DNA of 64,000 bases from Bifidobacterium pseudolongum subsp. globosum (GTDB lineage: Bacteria > Actinomycetota > Actinomycetes > Actinomycetales > Bifidobacteriaceae): contig NZ_RYUH01000017.1 of NCBI RefSeq assembly GCF_004155535.1, positions 1-64,000 of the forward strand, given 5' to 3'. Every line of letters starts with the position of its first letter. Positions within the stretch are counted from its first letter, which is position 1. Made by a program: the position numbers and the translations under genes. The notes below the pieces were generated by a model. It had not been told where the DNA came from. It was given only the letters and a program-made list of their open reading frames with translations, and made no database searches. Positions 53,563-61,735 of the stretch are shown piece after piece.

Positions 53563-54632
53563 TCAGCTCGCCGGCATGATCCACTGGGCCATGCCGGCGA
53601 GCGCTGTGAGCCAGAGCGGCGTGAGCAGCACACACAGCACGACCACCTGCCGCTTGCGCGTCATGACGACGAACGCGATGAACTCGCGCAGCATCGCGTT
53701 GAGTGAGAAATACCATGTGGCCGCCGAGCCGTAGCCGACGGCGTCCATATGCAGCCGCTTGGAGATGAGCAGCGCGCGCAGCACGTGGTACCGTGTCGAG
53801 ACGATTGCCGTCTTCCCGGTGGGGTCGGGGAACAGCCGTGCCGAGTATGCGAGATTCTCCTCGGTGTTGCGCGAGCGTTCTTCCGCGATCGTCCGCGACG
53901 GGTCCGCCCCGTGCTCCAGCGCCCACGCCATCATCGCGCGTCCTTCGGGGATGTCTTCGCCGGGCCCTTGGCCGCCGGAAAGGATGAGCACGGCGTGCGG
54001 GGCGTCATGCTGCAGCTGGATGCCTTTTCGGATGCGGTTGCCCAGCAGCGGCGGCACAGCCGTCCCGAAGATGCCCGAGCCCAGCACCACGATCTGTCTG
54101 AGTCCCTCGGCTTGCCCACATGCGCCAGATTGACGAACGCCGACAGGCAATAAATCGCGAGCTGCGCGGAGAAGAACAGCACACACGCGGACGCGAGCGC
54201 GAACAGCCACGTGGCCGCCGCATTGTGCACGAGCGACGCAAGATACGGGATGAGCGTCAGGTCCAACAGCACAAAGAGGCCGGCCGCAAGCGAAAGGCAA
54301 TTGGCGGGCGACACACCCTCCCTGCGCAGCAGGCGGCAGCCCTCCGCGGTCAGGAACGCACCCAAGAGCACGGGGAAGGCGACGATGACGGCGGCCGCGA
54401 GCAGCCCAATCCACAGCATCACCGTGCGGATCCACTGGCTTGGCACAAGGTCCATCGTGTCGACGAAGAGGCACGCCGCGGTCACGCCGACCGTCATGAT
54501 GAGCACGAACAGCGCGAACCCTGACCACAGCGAGCGGCGGTCGAACCGCACGATGAGCGCGAGGAACGCAAGCGCGCACAGCTGTGGGGCCCAAAGGAAC
54601 ACGTATGGCGGCGCCAACCACGCGGAATGCAT
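53563..54632 (-). pseudogene. YdcF-family membrane protein, split by a one-base frameshift
   Basis: The N-terminal membrane part starts MHSAWLAPPYVFLWAPQLC at 54632 (GGAGG 9 nt upstream) and runs in one frame to ...AFVNLAHVGKPR. The DUF218/YdcF domain continues in another frame as GLRQIVVLGSGIFGTAVPPLLG, then SGGQGPGEDIPEGRAM, NTEENL and STRYHVLRALL, and ends with two spans. The join is the short G run (CCC at 54104-54106 on the plus strand); adding one G restores a full-length protein of about 355 residues. This is either a real inactivating mutation, a switchable site or a sequencing error. It lies 23 bp after parB on the same strand. YdcF proteins are thought to act on envelope precursors. 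Confidence 0.82.
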
Positions 54633-54655
54633 CAAGGCATGCCTCCAGCCGCCGC

Positions 54656-56011
54656 TTACTGCGGGTCGAGGAGTGTGATGATGCGTTCCATCTCCTCCGG
54701 CGACGAGAACACGATCTCGATGCGCCCATGCTGTTCGGAGCCCTTGATGGAGACCTTGGTGTCGAAGCGCTTCTCCAGATTGAGCTGGATCGGCGACCCC
54801 GCCCATGGATTGTGCTTGTTCGCCTTCGGTTTCTTCGGCTGGTCGGCCGTCTGCATGGAGACGATCTCCTCGACGCTGCGCACGGAGAGACCCTCGTCCA
54901 CAATGCGCTGGGCGAGCTTCTCCATGGCCGCGTCATCGGGCAGGCCGAGCAGCGCGCGCGCATGACCCGCGGAGATCTGCCCCGCCACCACGCGCTTCTG
55001 CACGCTCGCCGGCAGGTTCATCAGGCGCAGCGTGTTCGCGATCTGCGGGCGTGACTTCGACACCGACTTCGCAAGCTGCATCTGTGTGAGGCCGAACTCG
55101 TCGATCATCTGCTGGTATGCGGCCGCCTCTTCGAGCGGATTGAGCGCCACGCGGTGCAGGTTCTCGAGCAGGGCGTCGCGCAGCATGTAATCGTCCGCGG
55201 TCGTCTTGACGATCGCTGGGATCGTCTCCATGCCGGCGAGCTGCGATGCGCGCCAGCGGCGCTCGCCCATGATGAGCTCGTATTCGCTGTCCATGCGGTC
55301 GGCGAAGCGGTCGCCGCCCTCCTGCCGCGGCTGCGCGTGCACCGCGCGGATCTGCTCCACCGGGCGTTTGCGCACCACAATCGGCTGCAGCACGCCGACT
55401 TCCTTGATCGACTCCGCGAGCTCCTGCAGCTCGTCGTCGTTGAACACGGTGCGCGGCTGGTGCAGGTTCGGCCCGATCTGCGCGGTCTCGAGTTCCACAA
55501 GATAGCCGCCTTCGACCGGCTTGAGCCGCGGCTCGTCCGCCTGCTTCGCGTTGGCGTCGGCCTTCGTCACGATCGGCGTGCCGTCGAAGAACATGTCGCT
55601 TGGGTGGGCCATGTCGCCGATCGCCGGCATCGCGGCGCGCTTCGCGGACTTGGCTGCCGGTGCCTTGGCCTGCGGCTTGGCGGGTGCCTGCGCCACCGGC
55701 TTGTGCTCGGCGGCTTCCGGCTGCAGCGTCATCGGCGCCGCGAGCTTCGAGACGGTCTCCGCATGGCGCGTCATCTCGCCCATCGACGGAATCGTCGATT
55801 CGAGGGGCGAGATCGGGCCTGCCGGCTTGTCCGCTTCGTCGGGCTGCGCCTTGCGTGCGCGCGTGGGCTGCGCGGCGGCCGCACGCTTGCGCGCCGGCTG
55901 TGGCGCGGGCACCGCCGGCTCAGCTTCGGCGGCCGGCTTGGCCGGCTCTTCGCCCGGCAGTGACGGAAACAGCGCACCGAGCCCTCGGCCCAAACGTGAT
56001 TTCGATGCCAT
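54656..56011 (-). CDS. parB: Chromosome partitioning protein ParB
   Basis: Binds parS and spreads as a CTP-dependent clamp to segregate the origin. The 451-residue protein opens with the conserved ParA-activating peptide SKSRLGRGLGALF. A long Ala/Pro/Lys linker (about 20-185) separates it from the core: IGPNLHQPRTVF, the CTP-binding motif GERRWRAS, ENLHRVALNPLEEA, and the helix-turn-helix TQMQLAKSVSKSRPQIANTLRL. The C-terminal dimerisation domain ends ...ERIITLLDPQ. The linker is longer than in most ParB proteins. ATG 56011 lies 2 bp after the parA stop; parA-parB form an operon. Confidence 0.95.
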   Translation of the reverse strand: MASKSRLGRGLGALFPSLPGEEPAKPAAEAEPAVPAPQPARKRAAAAQPTRARKAQPDEADKPAGPISPLESTIPSMGEMTRHAETVSKLAAPMTLQPEAAEHKPVAQAPAKPQAKAPAAKSAKRAAMPAIGDMAHPSDMFFDGTPIVTKADANAKQADEPRLKPVEGGYLVELETAQIGPNLHQPRTVFNDDELQELAESIKEVGVLQPIVVRKRPVEQIRAVHAQPRQEGGDRFADRMDSEYELIMGERRWRASQLAGMETIPAIVKTTADDYMLRDALLENLHRVALNPLEEAAAYQQMIDEFGLTQMQLAKSVSKSRPQIANTLRLMNLPASVQKRVVAGQISAGHARALLGLPDDAAMEKLAQRIVDEGLSVRSVEEIVSMQTADQPKKPKANKHNPWAGSPIQLNLEKRFDTKVSIKGSEQHGRIEIVFSSPEEMERIITLLDPQ

Positions 56012-56013
56012 AA

Positions 56014-56985
56014 TCAGTTCTCGTTTCTCCTCGATGCAAGGGTTTCCAGGACCACCGTGGACCGGCTGTTGAGTTCGTACGCGGCTTCGCGGTACGAGAC
56101 CGCGCCTTTGCCGCGCGGATCGTACGAGATCACACTCTGGCCGAAGCTCGGCGCCTCCGAGATCTTGACCGTGCGCGGGATCGTCGTGTCGAGCACGATG
56201 CTCGGGTAGTGCGTTTTGACTTCCTCGTACACTTCGCGGCTGAGCAGCGTACGGCGGTCGAACATCGTCACGAGCATCGTGGAGACGAGCAGTTCGGGGT
56301 TGAAGTTCGACTGCACGAGGCCGATCGTGTTGATGAGCTGGCCCAGGCCTTCGAGCGCGTAGTATTCCGCCTGGATAGGGATGAGCATCTCGTTGACCGC
56401 GCACATCGCGTTGATCACGAGCAGGCCGAGGCTCGGCGGGCAGTCGACGAACACATAGTCGTAATGCACGGGCGTCTGCTCCAGGAACGCGTTGAGCGCG
56501 TTGCGCATCAGGTTGTTGCGGTCGGGCATGTCGGCGAGCTCAAGGTCGGCGCCGGAAAGGTCGATCGAGGCCGGCACCACCTGCAACGTCTCGAATTCGG
56601 GGCACGTCTGCATCACGTCGGCGATCGTGGCGCGACCTTCGATCACGTCGTAGACGGACGGGTCGCCCGAGTTGTGCTTGGCGCCGAGCGCGGTGGAGGC
56701 GTTGCCTTGCGGATCCATGTCCACCACGAGTACGCGCATGCCGGCGAGGGCCAGCGCCGCCGCCACGTTCACCGCGGTGCTCGTCTTGCCCACGCCGCCC
56801 TTCTGGTTCGCCACCGCGATGCGGCGCGTCTGGGCCGGCGGGTCGAACACGGCTTCGTTGATGCGCTCGTAGCGCGCCGAAAGCCCGGCGATCTCCGAGC
56901 CGACGCCGGACTGGTCGTCGGAGAAGATGCGTGCGATGGTTTCGGTTGCGCTTTCCATGCCGGGGGTGTTCCCTTGCTGAGTCAC
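56014..56985 (-). CDS. parA: Chromosome partitioning ATPase ParA/Soj
   Basis: A 323-residue deviant Walker ATPase that binds DNA and drives movement of ParB-parS complexes. An N-terminal extension (about 1-54) precedes the ATPase core: RRIAVANQKGGVGKTSTAVN (62-68 holds KGGVGKT with the signature lysine), VLVVDMDPQGNAST and the YDYVFVDCPPSLG Walker B. The start is GTG at 56985 behind AGAGGAGG at 9 nt. DnaA boxes lie immediately upstream, linking partition and replication control. Confidence 0.96.
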   Translation of the reverse strand: MTQQGNTPGMESATETIARIFSDDQSGVGSEIAGLSARYERINEAVFDPPAQTRRIAVANQKGGVGKTSTAVNVAAALALAGMRVLVVDMDPQGNASTALGAKHNSGDPSVYDVIEGRATIADVMQTCPEFETLQVVPASIDLSGADLELADMPDRNNLMRNALNAFLEQTPVHYDYVFVDCPPSLGLLVINAMCAVNEMLIPIQAEYYALEGLGQLINTIGLVQSNFNPELLVSTMLVTMFDRRTLLSREVYEEVKTHYPSIVLDTTIPRTVKISEAPSFGQSVISYDPRGKGAVSYREAAYELNSRSTVVLETLASRRNEN

Positions 56986-57084
56986 GAAGACGGACCTCCT
57001 CTAAGTCGCAATACGTTACAGTCTCTTCACTCGTATGGACAGATTCACGGGGTGTTTCACGGTTTCACACCCTTGTGGATTGGA

Positions 57085-57238
57085 TGTGGATAACTGTGGA
57101 TGATGTGTGGATATACTGCGTGGCCAGCATATTGCACGGTGAGTGAAACCGCAATGATTCCAATAGGTTGCGGGTATTTCGATTTCATCTTCCACCGATT
57201 GTGGATAACTTTTTCAGCCACACAAAACCTGTGGATAA
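57085..57238 (-). other. DnaA-box cluster between parA and rsmG
   Basis: Perfect boxes TGTGGATAA at 57085-57093, 57200-57208 and 57230-57238, plus near matches TGTGGATGA (57095-57103) and TGTGGATAT (57106-57114), all in the same orientation. The 293-bp gap 56986-57278 is AT-richer than its flanks and has no gene. It may be an accessory part of the origin, a DnaA-titration site, or the control region of parAB. Confidence 0.85.
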
Positions 57239-57278
57239 CTCATGTGAATCCACACCATGCACACCACTCGCGCTCCAC

Positions 57279-58013
57279 TCAGCGCTTATCGACGATCACC
57301 ACTTGCGTCGATTCGAAGCCATCGGCAACCGGCGCGGTCACCACGCGCGGCTTGATGCCGCCGAAACGCTTGATCATCGGCTTCGCCTTGTCGATCTCGG
57401 CCTGCGCGGAACGGCCTTTGAGCGCCACAAGCGCACCCTTCGGCTCCACGAGCGGCAACGCCCATCCGGCGAGCTTCGTCATCGGCGCCACTGCGCGGCA
57501 TGTCACTACGGCGAACGGGTGCGTGACCGACTGGTACATGCCATCGGTCACCGCCACTTTTCCACGGCCCTGGCCGTTGTGCACGCGCAGCGAGGCGATC
57601 GCCTCTTCGGCGCGGCCACGCACGACCTTCACGTTGGCCAGCCCCATGGCGTCCACACATTCGTTGAGCCATTCTATGCGCCGCTCCATCGGTTCGATCA
57701 GGGTGACCATACGGTCAGGCAGCATCGCGGCGATCACAAGCCCCGGGAATCCCCCACCGCTGCCCAGGTCGGCCACGGTCTTGAATTGGCGCCCTTCGGT
57801 CTTTTCCGCCACAAACGGCACGATCGCGGCGGAATTGAGCAGATGGCGCTCCCAGAGGATGTCCACGTCACGCGGGCCGATCAAACCACGCTCCTCGCCT
57901 TCGGCCTGCAGTTTCCCGTGAAACACCTCGATTTTCGGCAGCGCCTCGCCGAACACGGCCTGCAGCACAGGCGAATTGGCGAGCTGCCCGTCGGTATGGA
58001 TCTCAACACTCAT
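57279..58013 (-). CDS. rsmG: 16S rRNA (guanine527-N7)-methyltransferase
   Basis: Methylates G527 in the 530 loop of 16S rRNA. The 244-residue protein carries [17 protein letters not shown], the SAM-binding [27 protein letters not shown] and the later [19 protein letters not shown]. The position before parAB is conserved in many bacteria (gidB). AGGATGG precedes ATG 58013. A parS-like 15-mer lies inside the coding region near the 5' end. Confidence 0.95.
   Translation of the reverse strand: MSVEIHTDGQLANSPVLQAVFGEALPKIEVFHGKLQAEGEERGLIGPRDVDILWERHLLNSAAIVPFVAEKTEGRQFKTVADLGSGGGFPGLVIAAMLPDRMVTLIEPMERRIEWLNECVDAMGLANVKVVRGRAEEAIASLRVHNGQGRGKVAVTDGMYQSVTHPFAVVTCRAVAPMTKLAGWALPLVEPKGALVALKGRSAQAEIDKAKPMIKRFGGIKPRVVTAPVADGFESTQVVIVDKR
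57911..57925. other. parS-like site, copy 2, inside rsmG
   Basis: GTTTCCCGTGAAACA is the exact complement of the 15-mer at 2439-2453. It differs from the palindromic parS consensus at one position. parS sites in or near this gene are known in other bacteria, which supports the call. Confidence 0.65.
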
Positions 58014-58062
58014 AACGCACCATCCTACCGCGAGCCGGCCTTGAGTGCGCAACGCCGCGCAT

Positions 58063-58148
58063 GTCAAGCCATCTTGACACGCCAAAGTCAACTCGACTTG
58101 ACACAACCGCACAGACGGCCCACACTCAAAGGGTCAAGTTCACTTGGC
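58063..58148 (+). promoter_or_regulatory. Promoter with three operator-like inverted repeats before the small membrane protein/Xre operon
   Basis: Three 16-bp sites share the form GTCAAG-N4-CTTGAC: 58063-58078 (perfect), 58087-58102 (GTCAA...TTGAC) and 58133-58148 (one mismatch). The second overlaps the -35 TTGACA (58098-58103), which is 17 nt from CACACT (58121-58126), a weak -10. Binding there would block the promoter. The likely ligand is the Xre regulator encoded second in the operon. Confidence 0.75.
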
Positions 58149-58171
58149 ATTTCCGTTTGGAGGCGATTAGC

Positions 58172-58378
58172 ATGAAGACCAAGGAAGAGACCCTCAAGGC
58201 AGCCCAGCAGAACCAGGACACGACGTCATTCAAGGGCCGCAAGCGCGACGACGAACGCGCGCAGGCGATTCGCTATCAATCGTTCAGAACGGCGTGGATC
58301 GCCGGGGGCATCGCCCTGATCGCATTCTCCGTACTCGCGATGCTGGGTATGCACTCCCCCGCCTCGATCTTCCACTGA
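58172..58378 (+). CDS. Small single-span membrane protein
   Basis: Function not recognised. The 68-residue protein has a charged, Lys/Gln/Asp-rich cytoplasmic N-terminus (MKTKEETLKAAQQNQDTTSF), a single span (AWIAGGIALIAFSVLAMLGM, about 41-60) and a short outer end. GGAGG lies 8 nt before the ATG. It is the first gene of a two-gene operon with the Xre regulator, 11 bp apart. Such pairs of a tiny membrane protein and a compact regulator are common in Gram-positive bacteria. Confidence 0.85.
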   Translation: MKTKEETLKAAQQNQDTTSFKGRKRDDERAQAIRYQSFRTAWIAGGIALIAFSVLAMLGMHSPASIFH

Positions 58379-58389
58379 TGGAGGCGGCC

Positions 58390-58644
58390 ATGAACTCACA
58401 GCTCGTACTCATCAACCACCTGCGCGAACTACGCACCGCACGCCACCTTTCGCAGAAAGAGCTCGCACAGATGGTCGGCGTCTCGCGCCAGACGATCAAC
58501 TCGATCGAAAACACCCAATACAACCCCACGGCAAAGCTTGCGCTGCTGCTGTGCATCGCGCTCGACTGCAAGTTCGAAGATCTGTTCGCCTTCGAGTGCC
58601 CCATGCACAAGGCGCCCCGGTACCGCGGTACCGGGGCGCCTTGA
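58390..58644 (+). CDS. Xre-family transcriptional regulator (compact HTH)
   Basis: The 84-residue protein has a Cro/C1-type helix-turn-helix in LRELRTARHLSQKELAQMVGVSRQTINSIEN, followed by QYNPTAKLALLLCIALDCKFEDLF, the usual tail of the short YgzD-like regulators. ATG 58390 has GGAGG 5 nt upstream; an ATG four codons earlier overlaps the previous stop. Probable autorepressor of its operon through the three upstream inverted repeats. The last 12 codons lie inside the terminator hairpin. Confidence 0.9.
   Translation: MNSQLVLINHLRELRTARHLSQKELAQMVGVSRQTINSIENTQYNPTAKLALLLCIALDCKFEDLFAFECPMHKAPRYRGTGAP
58609..58642. terminator. 34-bp perfect palindrome overlapping the end of the Xre gene
   Basis: AAGGCGCCCCGGTACCG and its exact complement abut with no spacer (58609-58642). 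The palindrome encodes the C-terminal residues of the Xre protein and lies just before the end of the convergent khpB gene at 58664, so it can stop transcripts from both sides. Confidence 0.8.
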
Positions 58645-58663
58645 TGCGCATACGGCCAAGCCG

Positions 58664-59209
58664 TCAGTCCTCGACGACATACTCCTCGTCGTCCTCGAAT
58701 TCGTCGTCGTCCACGGCCTCGTGCTTGAGGTAGACGGTCACGTAGCGCTTCGGCTCCTCGCCGTGCGAACGCGAGCGCAGGCCCTCGTCGCGCACCACAT
58801 CGTGGATGATCTTGCGCTCGAACGAGTTCATCGGCTTCAGGTCCACCGGTTCACCGGTCTCGCGCACATCGTCGACCGCGTCGAGCGCCATGTCGCGCAG
58901 GATCTGGCGGCGGCGCTTCAAAAAGCCGTCCACATCCACGATCAGGTGCGAGCGTTCGCCGGTCTGCTGCTGCACCGCCAGGCGGCACAGCTGCTGGAGC
59001 GCGTCGACCACTTCGCCATTGCGCCCGATCAGGTGCTTGATGTCGGTGTCGTCGTCGGCCACGATCTGCACCATCGGGCGGTTGTTGCGCACGCCCATCT
59101 CGATGTCGCCTTCGTAATCGGCCACGTCGAGCAGTCCCTCGAGGTAGTCTGCGGCGATGTCCGCCTCTTCATTGAGCTGTTCGATCGTCTTTTCGTCGTC
59201 CTGCACCAT
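58664..59209 (-). CDS. khpB: KH/R3H RNA-binding protein Jag (KhpB)
   Basis: A 181-residue RNA-binding protein usually encoded beside yidC, with roles in cell division and elongation in Gram-positives. It has a KH domain (DTDIKHLIGRNGEVVDALQQLCRLAVQQ, GRNG loop) and an R3H domain (about 115-165, PMNSFERKIIHDVVRDEG). The tail is acidic. The Jag-N domain found in firmicutes is absent. ATG 59209 follows AAGGAG at 6 nt. Here it is separated from yidC by a 679-bp gap that holds a tandem repeat array. Confidence 0.92.
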   Translation of the reverse strand: MVQDDEKTIEQLNEEADIAADYLEGLLDVADYEGDIEMGVRNNRPMVQIVADDDTDIKHLIGRNGEVVDALQQLCRLAVQQQTGERSHLIVDVDGFLKRRRQILRDMALDAVDDVRETGEPVDLKPMNSFERKIIHDVVRDEGLRSRSHGEEPKRYVTVYLKHEAVDDDEFEDDEEYVVED

Positions 59210-59322
59210 AACTGCTCCTTCGTTCATAGCCCGGACATGGGGTCTTTAGGCGCGCCCGGGCCGATGTGCGCGGGCGCCCGTACTTACACAGGTCGTTCCA
59301 AGTGTAAAACAACGGTATGGAA

Positions 59323-59348
59323 CAACACGCACCGGCATCAAAATATCC
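59323..59348. repeat. Outlying copy of the repeat-array end sequence
   Basis: The 26-mer starting CAACACGCACCGGCATCA matches 59807-59832 (the last array unit plus the start of the yidC terminator) at 23 of 26 positions. It therefore flanks the 52-nt array on the other side in direct orientation. Confidence 0.7.
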
Positions 59349-59489
59349 GGCATATGGGGCGCGACGTGGTGGTTGCGCTGCGGGTGTGCCGTTGCGGCAG
59401 AGATCGCGCCGAGGAGCTCCCCCACCCTCCCGTCTATAGCCTCGTTACGCGGAATTCGCATCAACCACATGGGACACGCATGCACGGAA

Positions 59490-59832
59490 GTCATGCAATA
59501 CGCACCGGCGGATGACAAAACTCTAGGCAGTACCGAGGAAAGTCATGCAGCAAGCACCGCCGGATGACGAACGTCAGAATGGTACTGACAAAAGTCATAT
59601 CCAAGGCCCCTAGGCATGACAACCGTCTGCGACCCCACGCGGCAGCAATGCGGGATGTTGCCGAGTATGACCAACCTCTGCACCTCTTCGAGGATAGTCA
59701 TGCGATACGCACTGTCGAATGAGAAACCTCTAAGCAGTACCGAGGAAAATCATGCAGCAAGCACTGCCGGATGACGAACGTCAGGATGGCACTGGTGGAA
59801 GTCATGCAACACGCACCGGTATTAGAATATCC
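59490..59832. repeat. Tandem array of about seven 52-nt units
   Basis: Unit starts (GTCATGCA or close) fall at 59490, 59542, 59594, about 59646 (degenerate), 59697, 59749 and 59801, a nearly strict 52-nt period. Units share GTCATGCA, ACGCACC, GGATGAC and, in alternate units, GCAGTACCGAGGAA. Units 1-2 resemble units 5-6 more than their neighbours, so a 207-nt block seems to have been duplicated. 52 is not a multiple of three and no frame stays open, so it is non-coding. The rest of the gap (59210-59489) shows no gene. Its role is unknown. Confidence 0.85.
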
Positions 59833-59866
59833 CCGCGCCCATCGGGTGACGGGCGCGGGGATATTC
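59825..59866 (-). terminator. Terminator of the yidC operon
   Basis: Exact 16-bp arms GAATATCCCCGCGCCC (59825-59840) and the complement (59851-59866), loop of 10 nt, 22 bp beyond the yidC stop. Confidence 0.88.
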
Positions 59867-59888
59867 GTGGATTCGCAGCGGACGGCGC

Positions 59889-60893
59889 TTACTTCTTGCG
59901 GCGGTTCTTGCGCTGCGGCTGCTGGCGCTGATGGCCCTGCGAGGCCTTGCGCTCGGCCTCCTGCTTGGCCTCGATGAGCTTCTCCTCCTCGATCGACGGC
60001 AGGCCCTTGGCGGCGCGGCGCTTGTTCTCGTTGTCGTGGTCGCGCTTCTCCTTGTCCTCGGCGGCCGGCGAGCCCGGGGTCGGGAACTCGTGCAGCTGCC
60101 AGAACGAACGCAGCAGGTTGCAGATGTTGTTGGCGAGCCAGTAGACGAGCACGGCGAACGGCATGGCCACACCGGAGAAGATGTACATGACCGGGAACAC
60201 CCACAGCATCATCTTCTGCATGCGTTCGGTCTGCTTGTTCATCGAGGCGGGCGCGGTGTTGCGGCGCATCGTGTTCCACTGCATGTACCACAGGCACGCA
60301 CACATGGCGAACACGAAGATGCCAATGACGATCTTGCCGCTTGTGCCGGCCGTGGTGAACGTGTCGGAGACCTTGGTGCCGAAGAACGTGGTCGAGGAGA
60401 ACTCCTGCGCGGTGGCCACGTCAAAGGCGCCCAGTGGCGCACGCTTGCCGCGGGCGATGTACGGAATGGCCGAAAGCACGTAGAACATGCACATGAAGAC
60501 CGGGCCCTGGATGAGCATCGGAAGGCACGACCCCGCCGGATTGGCGTTGTTGTCCTTGTAGAGCTTCATCATCTCGCGCTGCATCGCCTCTTTGCTCGCG
60601 GGATCGTTCTTGCCCTTGTACTTGTTCTGGATCTTCATCATCTTCGGCTGGATCGCCTGCATGCCGCGCATCGACTTCATCTGCTTGTAGAACAGCGGGA
60701 AGACGCAGGCCTGCACCACAATCACGAGGAAGATGATCGAGAGCACCCAGGAAAGGCCCACGGCCGGCATGCCGATGAGCGTGAGCAGTTTGTGGAACCA
60801 GTACATGACCTGCGTCATGAGCCACTCCACCGGGGTCAGCAGCTTGTACAGCCACCCCCAGAATCCGCTATCCAAAAGAAAATTATCCGACAT
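59889..60893 (-). CDS. yidC: Membrane protein insertase YidC/Oxa1
   Basis: Inserts and folds membrane proteins, alone or with Sec. The 334-residue protein has an N-terminal span, then the 60KD_IMP domain. This includes IIFLVIVVQACVFPLFYKQMKSMRGMQAIQPKMMKIQNKYK with the conserved charged cytoplasmic loop, and further spans to about residue 240. The C-terminal tail is Lys/Arg/Gln-rich (QRQQPQRKNRRKK), which helps ribosome binding. It lies 10 bp downstream of yidD on the same strand. Confidence 0.95.
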   Translation of the reverse strand: MSDNFLLDSGFWGWLYKLLTPVEWLMTQVMYWFHKLLTLIGMPAVGLSWVLSIIFLVIVVQACVFPLFYKQMKSMRGMQAIQPKMMKIQNKYKGKNDPASKEAMQREMMKLYKDNNANPAGSCLPMLIQGPVFMCMFYVLSAIPYIARGKRAPLGAFDVATAQEFSSTTFFGTKVSDTFTTAGTSGKIVIGIFVFAMCACLWYMQWNTMRRNTAPASMNKQTERMQKMMLWVFPVMYIFSGVAMPFAVLVYWLANNICNLLRSFWQLHEFPTPGSPAAEDKEKRDHDNENKRRAAKGLPSIEEEKLIEAKQEAERKASQGHQRQQPQRKNRRKK

Positions 60894-60903
60894 ATCTGGC
60901 CGT

Positions 60904-61212
60904 TCACTCCTTCTCGTCGTGAGGCAATGGGGTCAGCCGCGGCTCTTCGTGCGCGCGTGACCAAGAAAATCTGTAGAACAATGAGAACCGCTGCGGCACA
61001 TCATCGATGCCACCCGCACTCCATGGACGGCAGCGCAGCAGGCGCAGTGCGGCAAGCAGGCCGCCGCGGAACGCCCCGTACCGGCCGATGGCCTGGAGCG
61101 CGTAGTTGGAACATGAGGGGTAATAACGACATGAGGGCGGGGTATTCGCCGAAATCCGCCGTTGGTACCAGCGGATGCAGCGAATCATCACCTGCCCTGC
61201 ATGTAATGTCAC
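60904..61212 (-). CDS. yidD: Membrane protein insertion efficiency factor YidD
   Basis: A 102-residue peripheral membrane protein of the rpmH-rnpA-yidD-yidC group. It carries the family signature [31 protein letters not shown] with its cysteines, and [16 protein letters not shown]. Its start overlaps the rnpA stop by 4 bp (ATGA), indicating coupled translation. Confidence 0.93.
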   Translation of the reverse strand: MTLHAGQVMIRCIRWYQRRISANTPPSCRYYPSCSNYALQAIGRYGAFRGGLLAALRLLRCRPWSAGGIDDVPQRFSLFYRFSWSRAHEEPRLTPLPHDEKE

Positions 61213-61583
61213 GATTGGCCTGCCGACTGATCCGTCTTCTTATGCACCGCGCGGAACAGCTGCGCCATCTGCGCGTCGAGTGACGCGAACTGCGCGCCCG
61301 CCGCGCTCGGCTTGGCGCGCAATACGATGTCGCATTGCCCGGGCAGCTCATGTTCGTACCGCCGGGCGAGCACGCGAAAGCGACGTTTGACCGCGTTGCG
61401 CGTGACCGCGTTGCCCACTGCCTTGGAAACGGCCAGACCGACGCGCGCGTCCGGCCCCACGTTGCCGCGGGTGCGCTCACCTGCGGCGCGCATGCGGTAA
61501 TGCAGCACGATGTCGTGGCTTGACACGCGGTGGCGGTGGCGCAGGACGGCTACGAATTCGCGGTGGCTCTTGAGCCGTTCCAC
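61209..61583 (-). CDS. rnpA: Ribonuclease P protein component
   Basis: Protein subunit of RNase P, which matures the 5' end of tRNAs. The 124-residue basic protein starts [19 protein letters not shown] and contains the family signature [20 protein letters not shown]. The start is taken as GTG at 61583; no ATG is available close by, and the Shine-Dalgarno is weak (GGCGAA). It follows rpmH by 17 bp, the universal order. Confidence 0.93.
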   Translation of the reverse strand: MERLKSHREFVAVLRHRHRVSSHDIVLHYRMRAAGERTRGNVGPDARVGLAVSKAVGNAVTRNAVKRRFRVLARRYEHELPGQCDIVLRAKPSAAGAQFASLDAQMAQLFRAVHKKTDQSAGQS

Positions 61584-61600
61584 TTCGCCGTCAGATGGAA

Positions 61601-61735
61601 TCAGGCGGAGAGGGTCTTGCGGCCCTTGGAACGACGACGATTGATGATGGCGCGGCCGGCGCGGGTGCGCATGCGGGCGCGGAAGCCGTGCTTCATGTGA
61701 CGGCGGCGGTTGTTCGGCTGGAAGGTCCTCTTCAT
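61601..61735 (-). CDS. rpmH: 50S ribosomal protein L34
   Basis: The 44-residue protein [20 protein letters not shown]... is the standard L34, ending in GRKTLSA. Shine-Dalgarno GGGAG lies 8 nt upstream of the ATG. The 5' leader contains a hairpin GCGCCATG / CATGGCGC (61761-61783). Confidence 0.97.
   Translation of the reverse strand: MKRTFQPNNRRRHMKHGFRARMRTRAGRAIINRRRSKGRKTLSA

Noticed and set aside
57040-57068. Third parS at the TGTTTCACGG sequence near 57053
   Set aside because: Only the left half matches; it continues as GGTTTCAC, a direct rather than inverted second half.
59490-59832. The 52-nt array as a CRISPR
   Set aside because: The whole unit is conserved, without unique spacers between constant repeats, and no cas gene is nearby.
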